NCBI GenBank assembly: GCA_947489315.1
Contig: CANLCX010000005.1
Coordinates: 124,001 to 188,000 of the forward strand
DNA from: an uncultured Sphingomonadaceae bacterium
GTDB lineage: Bacteria; Pseudomonadota; Alphaproteobacteria; Sphingomonadales; Sphingomonadaceae
Reading direction: 5' to 3'
DNA: 64,000 bases
Positions 18,367 through 27,374 of this stretch are shown here, piece after piece. The notes under the pieces were generated by a model, which made no database searches, was not told where the DNA came from, and was given only the letters and a program-made list of their open reading frames with translations. Within the stretch, counting starts at the first letter, position 1. The number at the start of each line of letters is the position of its first letter. The translations under genes were made by a program, and so were the position numbers.

Positions 18367-18680
18367 TTCTTGATAAACCAATGATTCCATGAGACTGACA
18401 CGATCAAACAGACTACAAAACTAAACGCAGCGCCCATTAAGGTACTGAAAGACATTAACATCATACCAGGCGCATCACAGGTGTTCGGGTCAATACAGTA
18501 GTCCGACTGAATCCACCAAATTCCGTAAATCCACAATGTTATAAACAGAACTGGAATTGGTGAGCTAGCAAACATCTGAAATTTTACTGTGCCAACATCA
18601 TAACCAAAACGCTTTGCAATTTCGATAATGGCAATTGTTGTAGCTGCACAGACCACCAACAATATTATAGTACCCATCAT
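18363..18680 (-). CDS. small membrane protein inserted in rimM-trmD operon
   Basis: 105 residues from the ATG at 18680, chosen because GGAG lies eight bases upstream. The longer frame to 18734 would overlap the previous gene. It is predicted to have three membrane helices (about 3-22, 35-53 and 75-97), with Cys residues between them ([13 protein letters not shown]). I recognise no family. Its stop overlaps the trmD start (ATGA), so it is translated with the tRNA-modification and ribosomal-protein genes although it looks unrelated to them. Confidence 0.7.
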   Translation of the reverse strand: MMGTIILLVVCAATTIAIIEIAKRFGYDVGTVKFQMFASSPIPVLFITLWIYGIWWIQSDYCIDPNTCDAPGMMLMSFSTLMGAAFSFVVCLIVSVSWNHWFIKK

Positions 18681-18702
18681 TCCGCAAACTCCGCATTCAC
18701 AG

Positions 18703-18993
18703 TCATTTATCCTGCCGCGTTTTCTTGATCTCAAGGATCACAAAAGTCATGATCGAGATCATCAGCGCCATAGCGGCGTATATTATCACAGTTTTTAATG
18801 GGTTCTCGCCAAAGTTGCGATCCTCCGAGAAGGCCAACAATGCTATTCCCGGTGTTAGGATAAGCTGTCCCGCCAATATTGTGCTGGCCATGCGGGCAAA
18901 TTGTTCATTTTTTTGGCTAAGCTTCCAACCAGCAATGGCCGGTAGTGCAACCACAACGACCATTATTGCGATAAAGAATATCGGGCCGGTCAC
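18703..18993 (-). CDS. small membrane protein inserted after rimM
   Basis: 96 residues starting at GTG. This GTG overlaps the rimM stop (GTGA), which fixes the start. It is predicted to have three membrane helices: 4-22 (FFIAIMVVVVALPAIAG), 36-55 and 68-87, ending in a charged EIKKTRQDK. The function is unknown. With the next gene it forms a two-gene insertion between rimM and trmD in an otherwise standard ribosome-maturation operon. Confidence 0.7.
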   Translation of the reverse strand: MTGPIFFIAIMVVVVALPAIAGWKLSQKNEQFARMASTILAGQLILTPGIALLAFSEDRNFGENPLKTVIIYAAMALMISIMTFVILEIKKTRQDK

Positions 18994-19469
18994 GGTTCCA
19001 CAAAATCAGACAACACAATGGCCGGATCATTGCGCATATCAATCGCGCTAACCGGCACCATGAATTTCTTGCCGCTGGCGCGCTCAATTTCGATTACATC
19101 GCCTGCGCCAAATTCGTAGATGGCGAATATTTTGCCTAGTTCTTCGCCATTGTCGGAGACGCAGCGCAGGCCAACAATATCGATGTGATAAAATTCGTCG
19201 TCATCGAGCGCGGGCAAGGCGGAGCGCGGAACGGTTAACTCGGTACCGCGAGCGGCATCTGCGCCATTGCGGTCGGTAATTTCGGCGATCCGCGCAATCG
19301 CGCCCATTTTATGGGGCTTTACCGATTTCAGCGTCAGTTTCCCGCTGTTGAAATTCTTGTGCCGCTTGAGGCTGTCCAGGCTCTCACAGAAAAGTTTGAG
19401 CCGGACCTCCCCGGTCACCCCATGCGCGCCAATGATAACGGCCAGCGACACTGGTTTATCTTCAGACAT
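18990..19469 (-). CDS. rimM: 16S rRNA processing protein RimM
   Basis: 159 residues from the ATG at 19469, chosen because GAGGAGGGG lies just upstream and the protein then begins like other RimM proteins (SLAVIIGAHGVTGEVRLK). The longer open frame reads through an intergenic hairpin element. The N-terminal RimM barrel covers about 1-80, and the PRC-barrel covers about 90-159, with FYHIDIVGLRCV and GAGDVIEIERASGKKFMVPV. RimM binds S19 and the 30S head during maturation. The ribosome site is supplied by the right-hand end of that hairpin element. Confidence 0.93.
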   Translation of the reverse strand: MSEDKPVSLAVIIGAHGVTGEVRLKLFCESLDSLKRHKNFNSGKLTLKSVKPHKMGAIARIAEITDRNGADAARGTELTVPRSALPALDDDEFYHIDIVGLRCVSDNGEELGKIFAIYEFGAGDVIEIERASGKKFMVPVSAIDMRNDPAIVLSDFVEP

Positions 19470-19590
19470 GAAGCCCCTCCTCTTCAGAGGAGGGGTTTGG
19501 GGTGGAGGAGTGGTGGGTGACACACTCGCTGCGCGAGCGATACTGGCGTATCGCACCCACCCCTGCCCCTCCCTTGAAAGGGAGGGGTTT
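19470..19590. repeat. multi-hairpin intergenic element between rpsP and rimM
   Basis: This 120-base stretch is almost all inverted repeat. CCCCTCCTC (19474-19482) pairs with GAGGAGGGG (19487-19495). CCCCTCCCTT (19566-19575) pairs with AAGGGAGGGG (19578-19587). Between them are TCGC/GCGA and GCGATAC/GTATCGC pairs. The two outer hairpins are near-copies of each other, as in dispersed REP-like palindromic units. The left hairpin overlaps the rimM Shine-Dalgarno sequence. It explains why the open frames on either strand here are spurious. Confidence 0.75.
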
Positions 19591-19597
19591 CATCAGG

Positions 19598-20158
19598 TTA
19601 ACCTTCAGCCTTTTCTTCATCTGCATCTTCAGATTTGGCTTCTTCTGCAGCGGGAGCCTCTTCTGCAGGTGCTTCTTCGGCTTTAACTTCTTCCGCTGGC
19701 GCTTCAGGAGCAGCTTCTTCAGCGGCCGGTGTTTCTTCTGCAGGTGTTTCTGCAACAGCTTCTTCAGCAGGAGCTTCTTCCGCAGGAGCGGCAGCCGCTT
19801 CTTTGGCAGCTTCTTCTGCAGCAGCCGCTTTTTCAGCTTTTTCTTCCAAACGCTCGGTGGCTTTTTCGCCTGGCTTGGCTTTGTTCGGGTTGTTACGCGC
19901 TTCGCGCTTCAAAACGCCGGCTGCGTCCAGAAAACGAGCAACACGGTCAGAAGGCTGTGCACCAACGCTCAACCAATGTTTCGCACGATCCAGATCCAGA
20001 ATAACGCGCTTTTCGTCATCTTTCGCGAGCAGCGGGTTGTAGCTGCCGATACGCTCAATAAACTTGCCGTCCCGTGGTGCGCGGATATCCGCGATTACGA
20101 TTTTATAATAAGGACGTTTCTTGGAGCCACCACGGGCCATTCTCATTGCTACTGACAT
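19598..20158 (-). CDS. rpsP: 30S ribosomal protein S16 with long acidic tail
   Basis: 186 residues, about twice the usual S16 length. The first 85 or so residues are an ordinary S16: [49 protein letters not shown]. From about residue 88 onward the chain becomes low-complexity Ala/Glu/Pro (repeats of the AEEAPAEE type) with a Lys-containing start, ending EKAEG. Many sphingomonads have extended S16 tails, but the role is unknown. It precedes rimM, separated by the multi-hairpin element, and follows ffh. Confidence 0.95.
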   Translation of the reverse strand: MSVAMRMARGGSKKRPYYKIVIADIRAPRDGKFIERIGSYNPLLAKDDEKRVILDLDRAKHWLSVGAQPSDRVARFLDAAGVLKREARNNPNKAKPGEKATERLEEKAEKAAAAEEAAKEAAAAPAEEAPAEEAVAETPAEETPAAEEAAPEAPAEEVKAEEAPAEEAPAAEEAKSEDADEEKAEG

Positions 20159-20201
20159 AATAAACCTTTCTAAAACAATATAATAAACTAAATTTCTAAA
20201 A

Positions 20202-21665
20202 CTATTTCTTCTTATTCAATAAATTTGCCAAATCCGGTGGCAATCCGCCGGGGGACATATCCGGCAGCCCAGGCATCCCGCCCATTCCGCCATTTTGACC
20301 GCCCATGCCCGCGCCAGCAGCGCCGCCGCCTCCGCCAAACATGGAAGCGAGCCCTTTCAGGCCGCCCATTTTCTTGATCTTCTTCATCGCCTTGGACATT
20401 TCCTGATGCATTTTCAGAAGTTTGTTGACGTCCTGCACTGTTGTGCCGGAGCCTTTTGCCACGCGCACCTTGCGTTTGGCGTTGAGCAAACCGGGACGAA
20501 CCCGCTCTTGCTTGGTCATCGAACCAATAATCGCATCCATGCGAACCAGAACCTTATCGTCCATTGCGCCGCCAGCCATCGCTGCCTTGGCTTTTTTCAT
20601 GCCCGGCATCATCGAAGCCAGCGCACCCAGACCACCCATTTTGGTCATCTGGCGCAATTGCGACCGCAAATCATTGAGATCAAACTGCCCTTTGGCCATT
20701 TTCTCGGCCAGCGCTTCGGATTCTTCCTTGTCGACAGACTCTGCGGCTTTTTCTACCAGGCTAACAACGTCGCCCATGCCAAGGATACGGCCCGCGACGC
20801 GCTCTGGGTGAAATTCTTCCAGCGCGTCAATTTTCTCGCCAACACCGACAAATTTAATCGGCTTGCCAGTGACAGCCCGCATGGAAAGGGCCGCACCGCC
20901 ACGGGCATCGCCGTCCATCCGGGTAAGGATCACACCGCTCAGATCAACCTGCTCGGAGAAGTTGGACGCGACATTGACGGCATCCTGACCAGTCAGAGCA
21001 TCGACCACCAGCAGGGTTTCCTGCGGCTTGGAGACATCGGCAACAGCCTTCATCTCGTCCATCAATTGTTGATCGACATGCAGGCGGCCTGCGGTATCGA
21101 GCATTAGAACATCGAAACCTTGCAGCTTTGCAGCCTGCAATGCGCGTTTGGCAATTTCAACTGGCTGCTGGCCTTCGACAATCGGTAGCGTTGCGGCATT
21201 GATCTGCTCACCAAGCACGGCCAATTGTTCTTGGGCTGCTGGACGATTGACATCGAGCGAGGCCATCATGACCTTCTTATTCTCTTTGTCTTTTAGTCGT
21301 TTGGCGATCTTCGCTGTGGTTGTCGTTTTACCGGAACCCTGCAAACCGACCATCATAATGATGGCAGGCGGTGTTACTGCCAGATTAAGGCCGCTAACTT
21401 CCGCGCCCAGCATATCTGCAATGCCGTCATTGACGATCTTTACGACCTGCTGGCCCGGCGTGATCGATTTGAGTACCGACTGACCAATGGCCTGTTCGGT
21501 CACTTTCTCGACGAAATCCTTTACGACGGGCAACGCCACGTCGGCTTCGAGCAGAGCAATCCGCACTTCGCGCATTGCGCCGCGAACATCTTCTTCTTTC
21601 AGCGCGCCGCGGCCACGCAATTTGTCAAAGACGCCGCCGAGCCGGTCGCTTAACTTGTCAAACAT
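20202..21665 (-). CDS. ffh: signal recognition particle protein Ffh
   Basis: 487 residues. Ffh binds 4.5S RNA and signal sequences and delivers ribosomes to FtsY. The N domain occupies about 1-95. The G domain contains [18 protein letters not shown] (G1, near residue 107), [20 protein letters not shown] (G3), [10 protein letters not shown] (TKxD-type G4 replaced by TRMD, as is common) and [10 protein letters not shown]. The C-terminal M domain ends in a Gly/Met-rich tail ([13 protein letters not shown]). Its receptor gene ftsY lies on the plus strand at 25.8 kb. Confidence 0.97.
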   Translation of the reverse strand: MFDKLSDRLGGVFDKLRGRGALKEEDVRGAMREVRIALLEADVALPVVKDFVEKVTEQAIGQSVLKSITPGQQVVKIVNDGIADMLGAEVSGLNLAVTPPAIIMMVGLQGSGKTTTTAKIAKRLKDKENKKVMMASLDVNRPAAQEQLAVLGEQINAATLPIVEGQQPVEIAKRALQAAKLQGFDVLMLDTAGRLHVDQQLMDEMKAVADVSKPQETLLVVDALTGQDAVNVASNFSEQVDLSGVILTRMDGDARGGAALSMRAVTGKPIKFVGVGEKIDALEEFHPERVAGRILGMGDVVSLVEKAAESVDKEESEALAEKMAKGQFDLNDLRSQLRQMTKMGGLGALASMMPGMKKAKAAMAGGAMDDKVLVRMDAIIGSMTKQERVRPGLLNAKRKVRVAKGSGTTVQDVNKLLKMHQEMSKAMKKIKKMGGLKGLASMFGGGGGAAGAGMGGQNGGMGGMPGLPDMSPGGLPPDLANLLNKKK

Positions 21666-21943
21666 GGCGTCTTCCTTTCCATCACAACGGCTGAAATCAG
21701 CCTAAAAACAAACCCAAAACCGGGCAACGCAAAAAACGCCGGTGGGCGAAACCTCGCTAACCGACGTGTGAGTTTTTTGAACTCGAAACTGAAATACCAA
21801 CGCTATTTGCATCGGAATTGGCTGACCTTTAGTCGATCTAACATTTCCTCGCAACCCCATAAATCCCCTAAATCCAACAATCTTAACCAGAAATTGAGGA
21901 TTGTTAAGCCAATAGGAACGCTAATTTTTGTGGGATAACCGTC

Positions 21944-23611
21944 ATGGGGCAAATTATGTCGGAAGATATTAACGTAAAGTCGAACAACAAGCATGCGGTA
22001 TCCGCTCGGCGTGATGTCGTAACGAGCCTCATCGTGATCTTCGCCATTCTGATGTTCGTCGGAACCGGCAGCACCGTTATCACCGAAGCAATTGCCTCGC
22101 TATCCGGCTATGGTGGCGGCAGCGACAAGATGCTCGTTTCTGCATTTCTGCTCAACATTGCGCTCATATTATTCGGCTGGCGGCGCTATCGCGATTTATC
22201 CGAAGAAGTGACCGAACGGGCAGCCGCAGAAGAGCGCGCGCATTCGCTAGCCGTAACAGACCCTCTTACGGGTTTCCTGAATCGCCGTACATTAACCGAA
22301 AAAACATCGGATATGATTGCAACGGCTCAGCGCAAGAACAAGAGCACGGCGTTCCTGATGCTCGACCTCGACAATTTCAAGACGGTAAATGACGTACACG
22401 GCCATAGCGCTGGTGACATTGTGCTAAAAGAAGTCGCTGACCGAATTTCCAGGGTCATTCCGCCAAATAATCTGTTGGCGCGACTTGGCGGTGATGAATT
22501 TGCCTGTGCGTTTATCTTTGACCCGGACCAACCCGAAATGGTTGACCGCATTGCGGACGACCTTATTGACAGTATCGCCATGCCCATTGTCGAAAACGGC
22601 AATCATCTGGTGGTAACGACATCAATAGGCCTGTCGCGTTTTGATTTTGAGTCCGAAGGCGTCGATGTTCTCATGAAGAGGGCCGACATCGCTATGTATA
22701 GCGCGAAAAAGCAAGGTCGGAACCGGTTCTGCTGGTTTGATGTTTCGATGGAGCAAGAGCTTCAGACCCGTAACACCATAGAATCCGGTATGCGCAAAGG
22801 CATTCCAGCAGGTGAATTTGTGCCCTATTATGAGCAACAGATTGATCTTGCGACCGGAAAGCTGACTGGTTTTGAGATGCTCGCTCGCTGGGAGTCACCT
22901 ACGCAAGGCCTTGTCTCACCAGAAGTGTTCATTCCCATTGCAGAAGAAACCGGCATGATTGGCGACTTGTCGCTCAGCGTCATGCGCCAATGCTTTGAAG
23001 ATGCAAAACTTTGGGATACAAGCCTGTCCGTTTCGGTAAACATCTCTCCAGTGCAGTTGCTAGACCCTTGGCTTGCACAGAAAATTGTTAAACTGTTGGT
23101 AGAAACCGGCTTTCCGCCAAACCGCCTGGAAATTGAGATTACGGAAAGCTCGTTGTTCGAGAATCTTAGCCTCGCCCAGTCCATTGTTGGAAGCCTGAAA
23201 AACCAAGGTATCCGCATCGCACTTGATGATTTCGGTACCGGCTATAGTTCGCTGGCTCACCTTCGCGCCCTGCCATTCGATCGGATCAAGATTGACCGCA
23301 GCTTTGTGACGTCGATTTTAGAAAATTCCGAAAGCGCTGCCATTGTAAAAGCCATTACAGGACTTGGTGAGAGCCTTGGCATGCCTATCACTGCTGAGGG
23401 CATTGAAGATAAAGCGATTGAAGACGAGCTGCGCAATATCGGGTGTTCCAAGGGTCAGGGCTGGCATTATGGTCGTCCGCTGTCCACTCAGCAGGCTCGT
23501 AAATTATTGGCTGAGCGCAATTTGCTGCCTCAGCAACCTGAAGCTGGCGTTGAAAAAGTCGCTGAAGAAAAGATAGCACCACTGGTAGAAACGCAGCGAA
23601 AAGCCGGTTAA
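21944..23611 (+). CDS. membrane-anchored GGDEF-EAL cyclic-di-GMP protein
   Basis: 555 residues. Two membrane helices (about 25-46 and 65-85) with a short periplasmic loop are followed by a GGDEF domain (VTDPLTGFLNRR at about 104-115, then LARLGGDEFACAF with an intact GGDEF) and an EAL domain. The EAL part has FEMLARWESP (the EAL position reads EML), VNISPVQL, EIEITESSLF, ALDDFGTGYSSLAHL, KIDRSFV and TAEGIED, so phosphodiesterase residues look mostly kept. It could make or degrade c-di-GMP; both sites appear competent. No sensor domain other than the membrane part is evident. A second ATG four codons in is an alternative start. Confidence 0.93.
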   Translation: MGQIMSEDINVKSNNKHAVSARRDVVTSLIVIFAILMFVGTGSTVITEAIASLSGYGGGSDKMLVSAFLLNIALILFGWRRYRDLSEEVTERAAAEERAHSLAVTDPLTGFLNRRTLTEKTSDMIATAQRKNKSTAFLMLDLDNFKTVNDVHGHSAGDIVLKEVADRISRVIPPNNLLARLGGDEFACAFIFDPDQPEMVDRIADDLIDSIAMPIVENGNHLVVTTSIGLSRFDFESEGVDVLMKRADIAMYSAKKQGRNRFCWFDVSMEQELQTRNTIESGMRKGIPAGEFVPYYEQQIDLATGKLTGFEMLARWESPTQGLVSPEVFIPIAEETGMIGDLSLSVMRQCFEDAKLWDTSLSVSVNISPVQLLDPWLAQKIVKLLVETGFPPNRLEIEITESSLFENLSLAQSIVGSLKNQGIRIALDDFGTGYSSLAHLRALPFDRIKIDRSFVTSILENSESAAIVKAITGLGESLGMPITAEGIEDKAIEDELRNIGCSKGQGWHYGRPLSTQQARKLLAERNLLPQQPEAGVEKVAEEKIAPLVETQRKAG

Positions 23612-23702
23612 GCTTAGGAAAATCTGGTATCAGTAGTGGCTGATCTCCAACCAGCGTTCGAAATGCTGGACTTGCTAAGCCCGCACCCCTAAATCGCCCA
23701 AT

Positions 23703-24521
23703 ATGATACGTGGGCAATTTCACAAAATGCACGGATTGGGCAATGACTTTGTCATTATCGATGCGCGTGCGCCTGATATTTCTCAAAATTTGACGATGCC
23801 GAGCGCGAAAGCGGCAGCAATTGCCAATCGACATAACGGTATTGGTTGCGATCAACTGATCATTCTAAGGCCATCCGACAAAGCCGATGTCCGCATGCAA
23901 ATTTACAATGCCGATGGCGGCGAAGTGGAAGCCTGCGGCAACGCGACACGCTGTGTGGTGAAGTTGCTGGGCGACGGGACATCTATTGAAACCGATGGCG
24001 GTATGATTTCCGGTCAGGTGACGGATGAAGGTGCTATTGTTGATATGGGCAAACCCCGTTTTGAATGGGACGCCATCCCCCTTGCCTACGCTATGGATAG
24101 CCTTCATATGCCCGTAGGCTGGGAAGATTTGCAAGACCCAGCATCCGTCAATGTTGGCAATCCTCATGTGATTTTCTTTGTCGAGAATAGCGATAGCGTC
24201 GAATTGGATCGCTTGGGTCCGATGATAGAGGTTGATCCGCTTTTCCCGGCACGCGTGAATGTTAATGTCGCCCATATCAAAGATGGCCATATCCACCTCC
24301 GCGTTTGGGAGCGGGGCGTTGGCTTAACCCGCGCTTGCGGCACGGGTGCTTGCGCAACCGCTGTGGCGGCGATCAAGCGAGGATTGGTCCAGAGCCCGGT
24401 CAACGTTCATCTGCCCGGCGGCAAACTGATCCTGTCTTGGGAGGCAGGCGGTTCGATCATGATGCAAGGCCCGACAACCTATGTGTTTTCTGGTGAAGCA
24501 AACTGGGATGATTTTGGATGA
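23703..24521 (+). CDS. dapF: diaminopimelate epimerase
   Basis: 272 residues. It interconverts LL- and meso-diaminopimelate for lysine and peptidoglycan. The two catalytic cysteines are visible in EVEACGNATRC and TRACGTGACAT. The N-terminal FHKMHGLGNDFVIID, then NRHNGIGCDQLI and MQIYNADGGEVE, are family signatures. It is the first gene of dapF-mtaB-ftsY-yciB, and its stop overlaps the mtaB start (ATGA). Confidence 0.96.
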   Translation: MIRGQFHKMHGLGNDFVIIDARAPDISQNLTMPSAKAAAIANRHNGIGCDQLIILRPSDKADVRMQIYNADGGEVEACGNATRCVVKLLGDGTSIETDGGMISGQVTDEGAIVDMGKPRFEWDAIPLAYAMDSLHMPVGWEDLQDPASVNVGNPHVIFFVENSDSVELDRLGPMIEVDPLFPARVNVNVAHIKDGHIHLRVWERGVGLTRACGTGACATAVAAIKRGLVQSPVNVHLPGGKLILSWEAGGSIMMQGPTTYVFSGEANWDDFG

Positions 24522-25786
24522 GTGGTCCGGATATTGTCAGCATGGGTTGCCGCCTGAATATCGCAGAGAGTGAAGCGATCAGGCAAAGCATTGCGGCGTC
24601 AAAAGTGGACGCGGATCAACTGGTTATCGTGAATAGCTGTGCTGTGACCAATGAAGCTGTGCGCCAAACCCGTCAGGCGATCCGGCGCGTAAAGCGGGAA
24701 AACCCCGATAAGAAGGTCGTGGTTACCGGATGCGCAGCCCAAATTGATCCCGCCATGTTCGATAGCATGCCGGAAACGTCCGGGGTGGTTGGCAATTTCG
24801 ACAAATATGACGCCGATAATTTCAAATTCGGGCTGGAAACCAACAAGCCCGATATCCGCGTGTCTGACATCATGCAGGTCAGAGAAACCGCGCCGCATAT
24901 GGTCAGCGCCTTTGCCGAGCGTTCCCGGGCCTTTGTCGAGGTGCAAAATGGATGCGACCATCGCTGCACCTTCTGTATCATTCCCTATGGCCGCGGTAAC
25001 AGCCGTTCGGTTCCCGCCGGGCAAGTGGTGGAACAAGTCCAAGCCCTCGTCGATAAAGGCTTTAACGAGGTCGTTCTGACGGGCGTTGATGTCACCAGCT
25101 ATGGCCCGGATCTGCCCGGCAGTCCTAGTCTTGGGCAGCTGGTCGAACGCGTGTTGAAACATGTGCCCGATTTGAAACGATTGCGCCTGTCATCTGTCGA
25201 TGGCGTTGAGATTGATGAGCGGCTGTTTGATATCCTGACCGGCGAGCAACGGATGATGCCGCATGTGCATCTGTCATTGCAGTCTGGTGATAATATGATC
25301 CTGAAACGGATGAAGCGCCGGCACAGTCGCGAGCAAGCCATAGAGTTGGTCGCGCGGCTCAAGGAAAAACGTCCCGAAATCGTGATTGGCGCTGATATTA
25401 TTGCTGGCTTCCCTACGGAGACCGATGCCATGTTCGCCAATAGCATGGATATTATCGACCAGTGCGACATCATTCATGGTCATATATTCCCCTATTCGCC
25501 ACGAAAAGGCACACCAGCAGCCAATATGCCGCAGGTTAATGGCTCGGTTATCAAACAGCGCGCTAAGCTACTAAGACAGAAGCTAGTCGAAAAATCGCAG
25601 GTCTGGCGCGACAATCTGGTGGGCACCCATCAAAATATCTTGTGTGAGCTGAATGGCAAAGCTGGATATGCCGAGAATTTTGCCCATATTAGTTTTGAAG
25701 AAACCATGCCAGAAGGCCAGATTGTCCCTGTTGAAGTCATCTCCTCCGATGGCCAAAAACTGATCGGAAGAAAAAAATATGAGTGA
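24518..25786 (+). CDS. mtaB: tRNA t6A37 methylthiotransferase MtaB
   Basis: 422 residues. It is a radical-SAM enzyme that converts t6A37 to ms2t6A in tRNAs reading ANN codons. The N-terminal UPF0004 domain supplies cluster cysteines (MGCRLN, NSCAVTNEA, VTGCAAQIDP), and the radical SAM motif is GCDHRCTFCIIPYGRG (CxxxCxxC). SLQSGDNMILKRMKRRH and ADIIAGFPTETD are conserved barrel segments, with a TRAM-like tail. It is coupled to dapF upstream and overlaps ftsY by eight bases downstream. Confidence 0.94.
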   Translation: MSGPDIVSMGCRLNIAESEAIRQSIAASKVDADQLVIVNSCAVTNEAVRQTRQAIRRVKRENPDKKVVVTGCAAQIDPAMFDSMPETSGVVGNFDKYDADNFKFGLETNKPDIRVSDIMQVRETAPHMVSAFAERSRAFVEVQNGCDHRCTFCIIPYGRGNSRSVPAGQVVEQVQALVDKGFNEVVLTGVDVTSYGPDLPGSPSLGQLVERVLKHVPDLKRLRLSSVDGVEIDERLFDILTGEQRMMPHVHLSLQSGDNMILKRMKRRHSREQAIELVARLKEKRPEIVIGADIIAGFPTETDAMFANSMDIIDQCDIIHGHIFPYSPRKGTPAANMPQVNGSVIKQRAKLLRQKLVEKSQVWRDNLVGTHQNILCELNGKAGYAENFAHISFEETMPEGQIVPVEVISSDGQKLIGRKKYE

Positions 25787-26708
25787 AAAACCGGGCTGGA
25801 AGGATCGCCTTTTTGGCGGATTCAGCAAAACATCAGGGAAGCTAACCGAAAACCTGACAGGGCTCGTTACCAAGGCAAAACTCGACGACGCGACGCTCGA
25901 TGATATTGAAGATGCGTTGATCATGTCCGATCTCGGCCCATCAACAGCAGCCGCGATCCGTGAGAAGCTCGCTAAAGAAAGGTTTGAAAAAGGCCTTAGC
26001 GAGCATGCGGTGCGAGAAATCATCCAGTCAGAAATTGCTGGCATTTTGGAACCAGTGGCGGTGCCGCTGGAAATTGATGCCTTCCCTCGCCCACAGGTCA
26101 TTCTCGTGATCGGCGTCAATGGCTCGGGCAAAACCACGACCATCGCCAAGCTGGCGCATCTGTTTCTGGAACAGGATTATGGTGTAATGCTGGCCGCCGG
26201 CGATACGTTTCGCGCAGCGGCGATTGGGCAGCTGAAAGTCTGGGCCGAACGGCTTGGTGTTCCGATCATTAGCGGCAAAGAAGGCGGCGACAGCGCCAGT
26301 ATCGTCTACGAAGGCGTTAAGCAGGCCACAGCCACCGGCATTGATGTGTTAATTGTTGATACAGCGGGACGGCTGCAGAACCGCACCGAGCTTATGGATG
26401 AGCTCGACAAGATCCGGCGTGTGCTGGGACGGCTCAATCCAGAAGCGCCGCATAATGTGGTGCTGGTACTAGATGCTACGACAGGACAAAATGCTTTGTC
26501 TCAGATTGAAGTGTTTAAGGAAGTGGCAAAGGTTACCGGCTTAATCATGACCAAATTGGATGGCACAGCCCGTGGCGGCGTCCTTGTTGCAGCCGCCAAG
26601 CAATTTGAAATGCCGATCCACGCCATTGGTGTGGGAGAGACGATGGAAGATTTAAGGCCCTTTGACGCCAATGACCTGGCAGCGGCCATAGCAGGAATTG
26701 AAGAATGA
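25779..26708 (+). CDS. ftsY: signal recognition particle receptor FtsY
   Basis: 309 residues, consisting of the NG domain with only a short N-terminal extension; the acidic A domain seen in E. coli is absent, as in many alphaproteobacteria. GTPase motifs are GVNGSGKTTTIAKLA, AAGDTFRAAAIGQL, VDTAGRLQNRTELMDEL, MTKLDGTARGG and IGVGETMEDLRPFD. It docks Ffh-bound ribosomes at the membrane. It overlaps mtaB by eight bases and the next gene by four (ATGA). Confidence 0.96.
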   Translation: MSEKPGWKDRLFGGFSKTSGKLTENLTGLVTKAKLDDATLDDIEDALIMSDLGPSTAAAIREKLAKERFEKGLSEHAVREIIQSEIAGILEPVAVPLEIDAFPRPQVILVIGVNGSGKTTTIAKLAHLFLEQDYGVMLAAGDTFRAAAIGQLKVWAERLGVPIISGKEGGDSASIVYEGVKQATATGIDVLIVDTAGRLQNRTELMDELDKIRRVLGRLNPEAPHNVVLVLDATTGQNALSQIEVFKEVAKVTGLIMTKLDGTARGGVLVAAAKQFEMPIHAIGVGETMEDLRPFDANDLAAAIAGIEE

Positions 26709-27319
26709 GTGACGACGTCATCAATGTAGAGCCGAAAAAAGAAAATAAGGGCTTGGGCTTCGCGCTCGATTTCGGGCCGCTGTTGGTCTTTTTCCTGGTT
26801 TATAAATTCTCAAATATCATCTTTGGCACTGGTGCCTTTATGGCCGCCATCCTGATCGCCGTTATTATATCCAAATGGAAAATCGGTAAAATTTCGCCGA
26901 TGCTTTGGCTCTCGGCGGTACTTGTGATCGGCTTTGGAGCGCTCACCATCTATTTCAATGATCCCCGTTTTATCCAGATCAAGCCAACGATCATCTATAC
27001 CGGGTTCGCGGTGATATTGGGTGTCGGACTGCTACGCGGCAAGGCGATGCTAAAATACCTGTTGCAGGCTGCTTACGAAGGCTTGTCCGACGAAGGTTGG
27101 CTGAAGCTATCGCGTAACTGGGCTATCTTCTTTGTTGCCATGGCTGTGCTCAATGAAGCTATGCGGATGACTTTGACCTTTGATCTTTGGCTCACTCTCA
27201 AAGTCTGGGGCATCACAATCTTGTCTTTCATCTTCGCAATTGCCAATGTGCCTATGCTGATGCGGCATGGGCTGGACCTTGGACAAGACGAAGAAGCCGA
27301 AGAGGTCTCCCCCAAATAA
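26705..27319 (+). CDS. yciB: inner membrane-spanning protein YciB (septation protein A family)
   Basis: 204 residues with five or six membrane helices and the family hallmarks ALDFGPLLVFFLVYKF near the start, SPMLWLSAVLVIGFGALTIYFNDPRFIQIKPT in the middle, and GWLKLSRNWAIFFVAMAVLNEAMR. The family is also called IspZ/septation protein A and is tied to cell division and envelope integrity. The protein is last in the dapF-mtaB-ftsY group and is followed by a hairpin. Confidence 0.92.
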   Translation: MSDDVINVEPKKENKGLGFALDFGPLLVFFLVYKFSNIIFGTGAFMAAILIAVIISKWKIGKISPMLWLSAVLVIGFGALTIYFNDPRFIQIKPTIIYTGFAVILGVGLLRGKAMLKYLLQAAYEGLSDEGWLKLSRNWAIFFVAMAVLNEAMRMTLTFDLWLTLKVWGITILSFIFAIANVPMLMRHGLDLGQDEEAEEVSPK

Positions 27320-27322
27320 AAA

Positions 27323-27349
27323 CCGCGCCCCATCGGATATGGAGCGCGG
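27323..27349. terminator. hairpin between yciB and sodB
   Basis: CCGCGC-c-CCAT pairs with ATGG-a-GCGCGG around a short loop. It sits between two converging genes and probably ends both transcripts, though no long T-run follows. Confidence 0.55.
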
Positions 27350-27374
27350 CATTTAAATCTTAGGAGTAAGGCGC

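Noticed and set aside
19462-19755. 97-codon minus-strand frame rich in Lys/Leu/Pro
   Set aside because: It is the out-of-frame shadow of the S16 tail running into the intergenic hairpin element.
19635-20042. 135-codon open frame on the plus strand, Ala/Ser-rich
   Set aside because: It is the antisense of the GCA/GAA-rich S16 tail; low-complexity GC-patterned codons remove stops on the other strand. No ribosome site or family motif.
26501-26689. Minus-strand frame inside ftsY
   Set aside because: Lies completely within the conserved GTPase domain on the opposite strand; no supporting signal.
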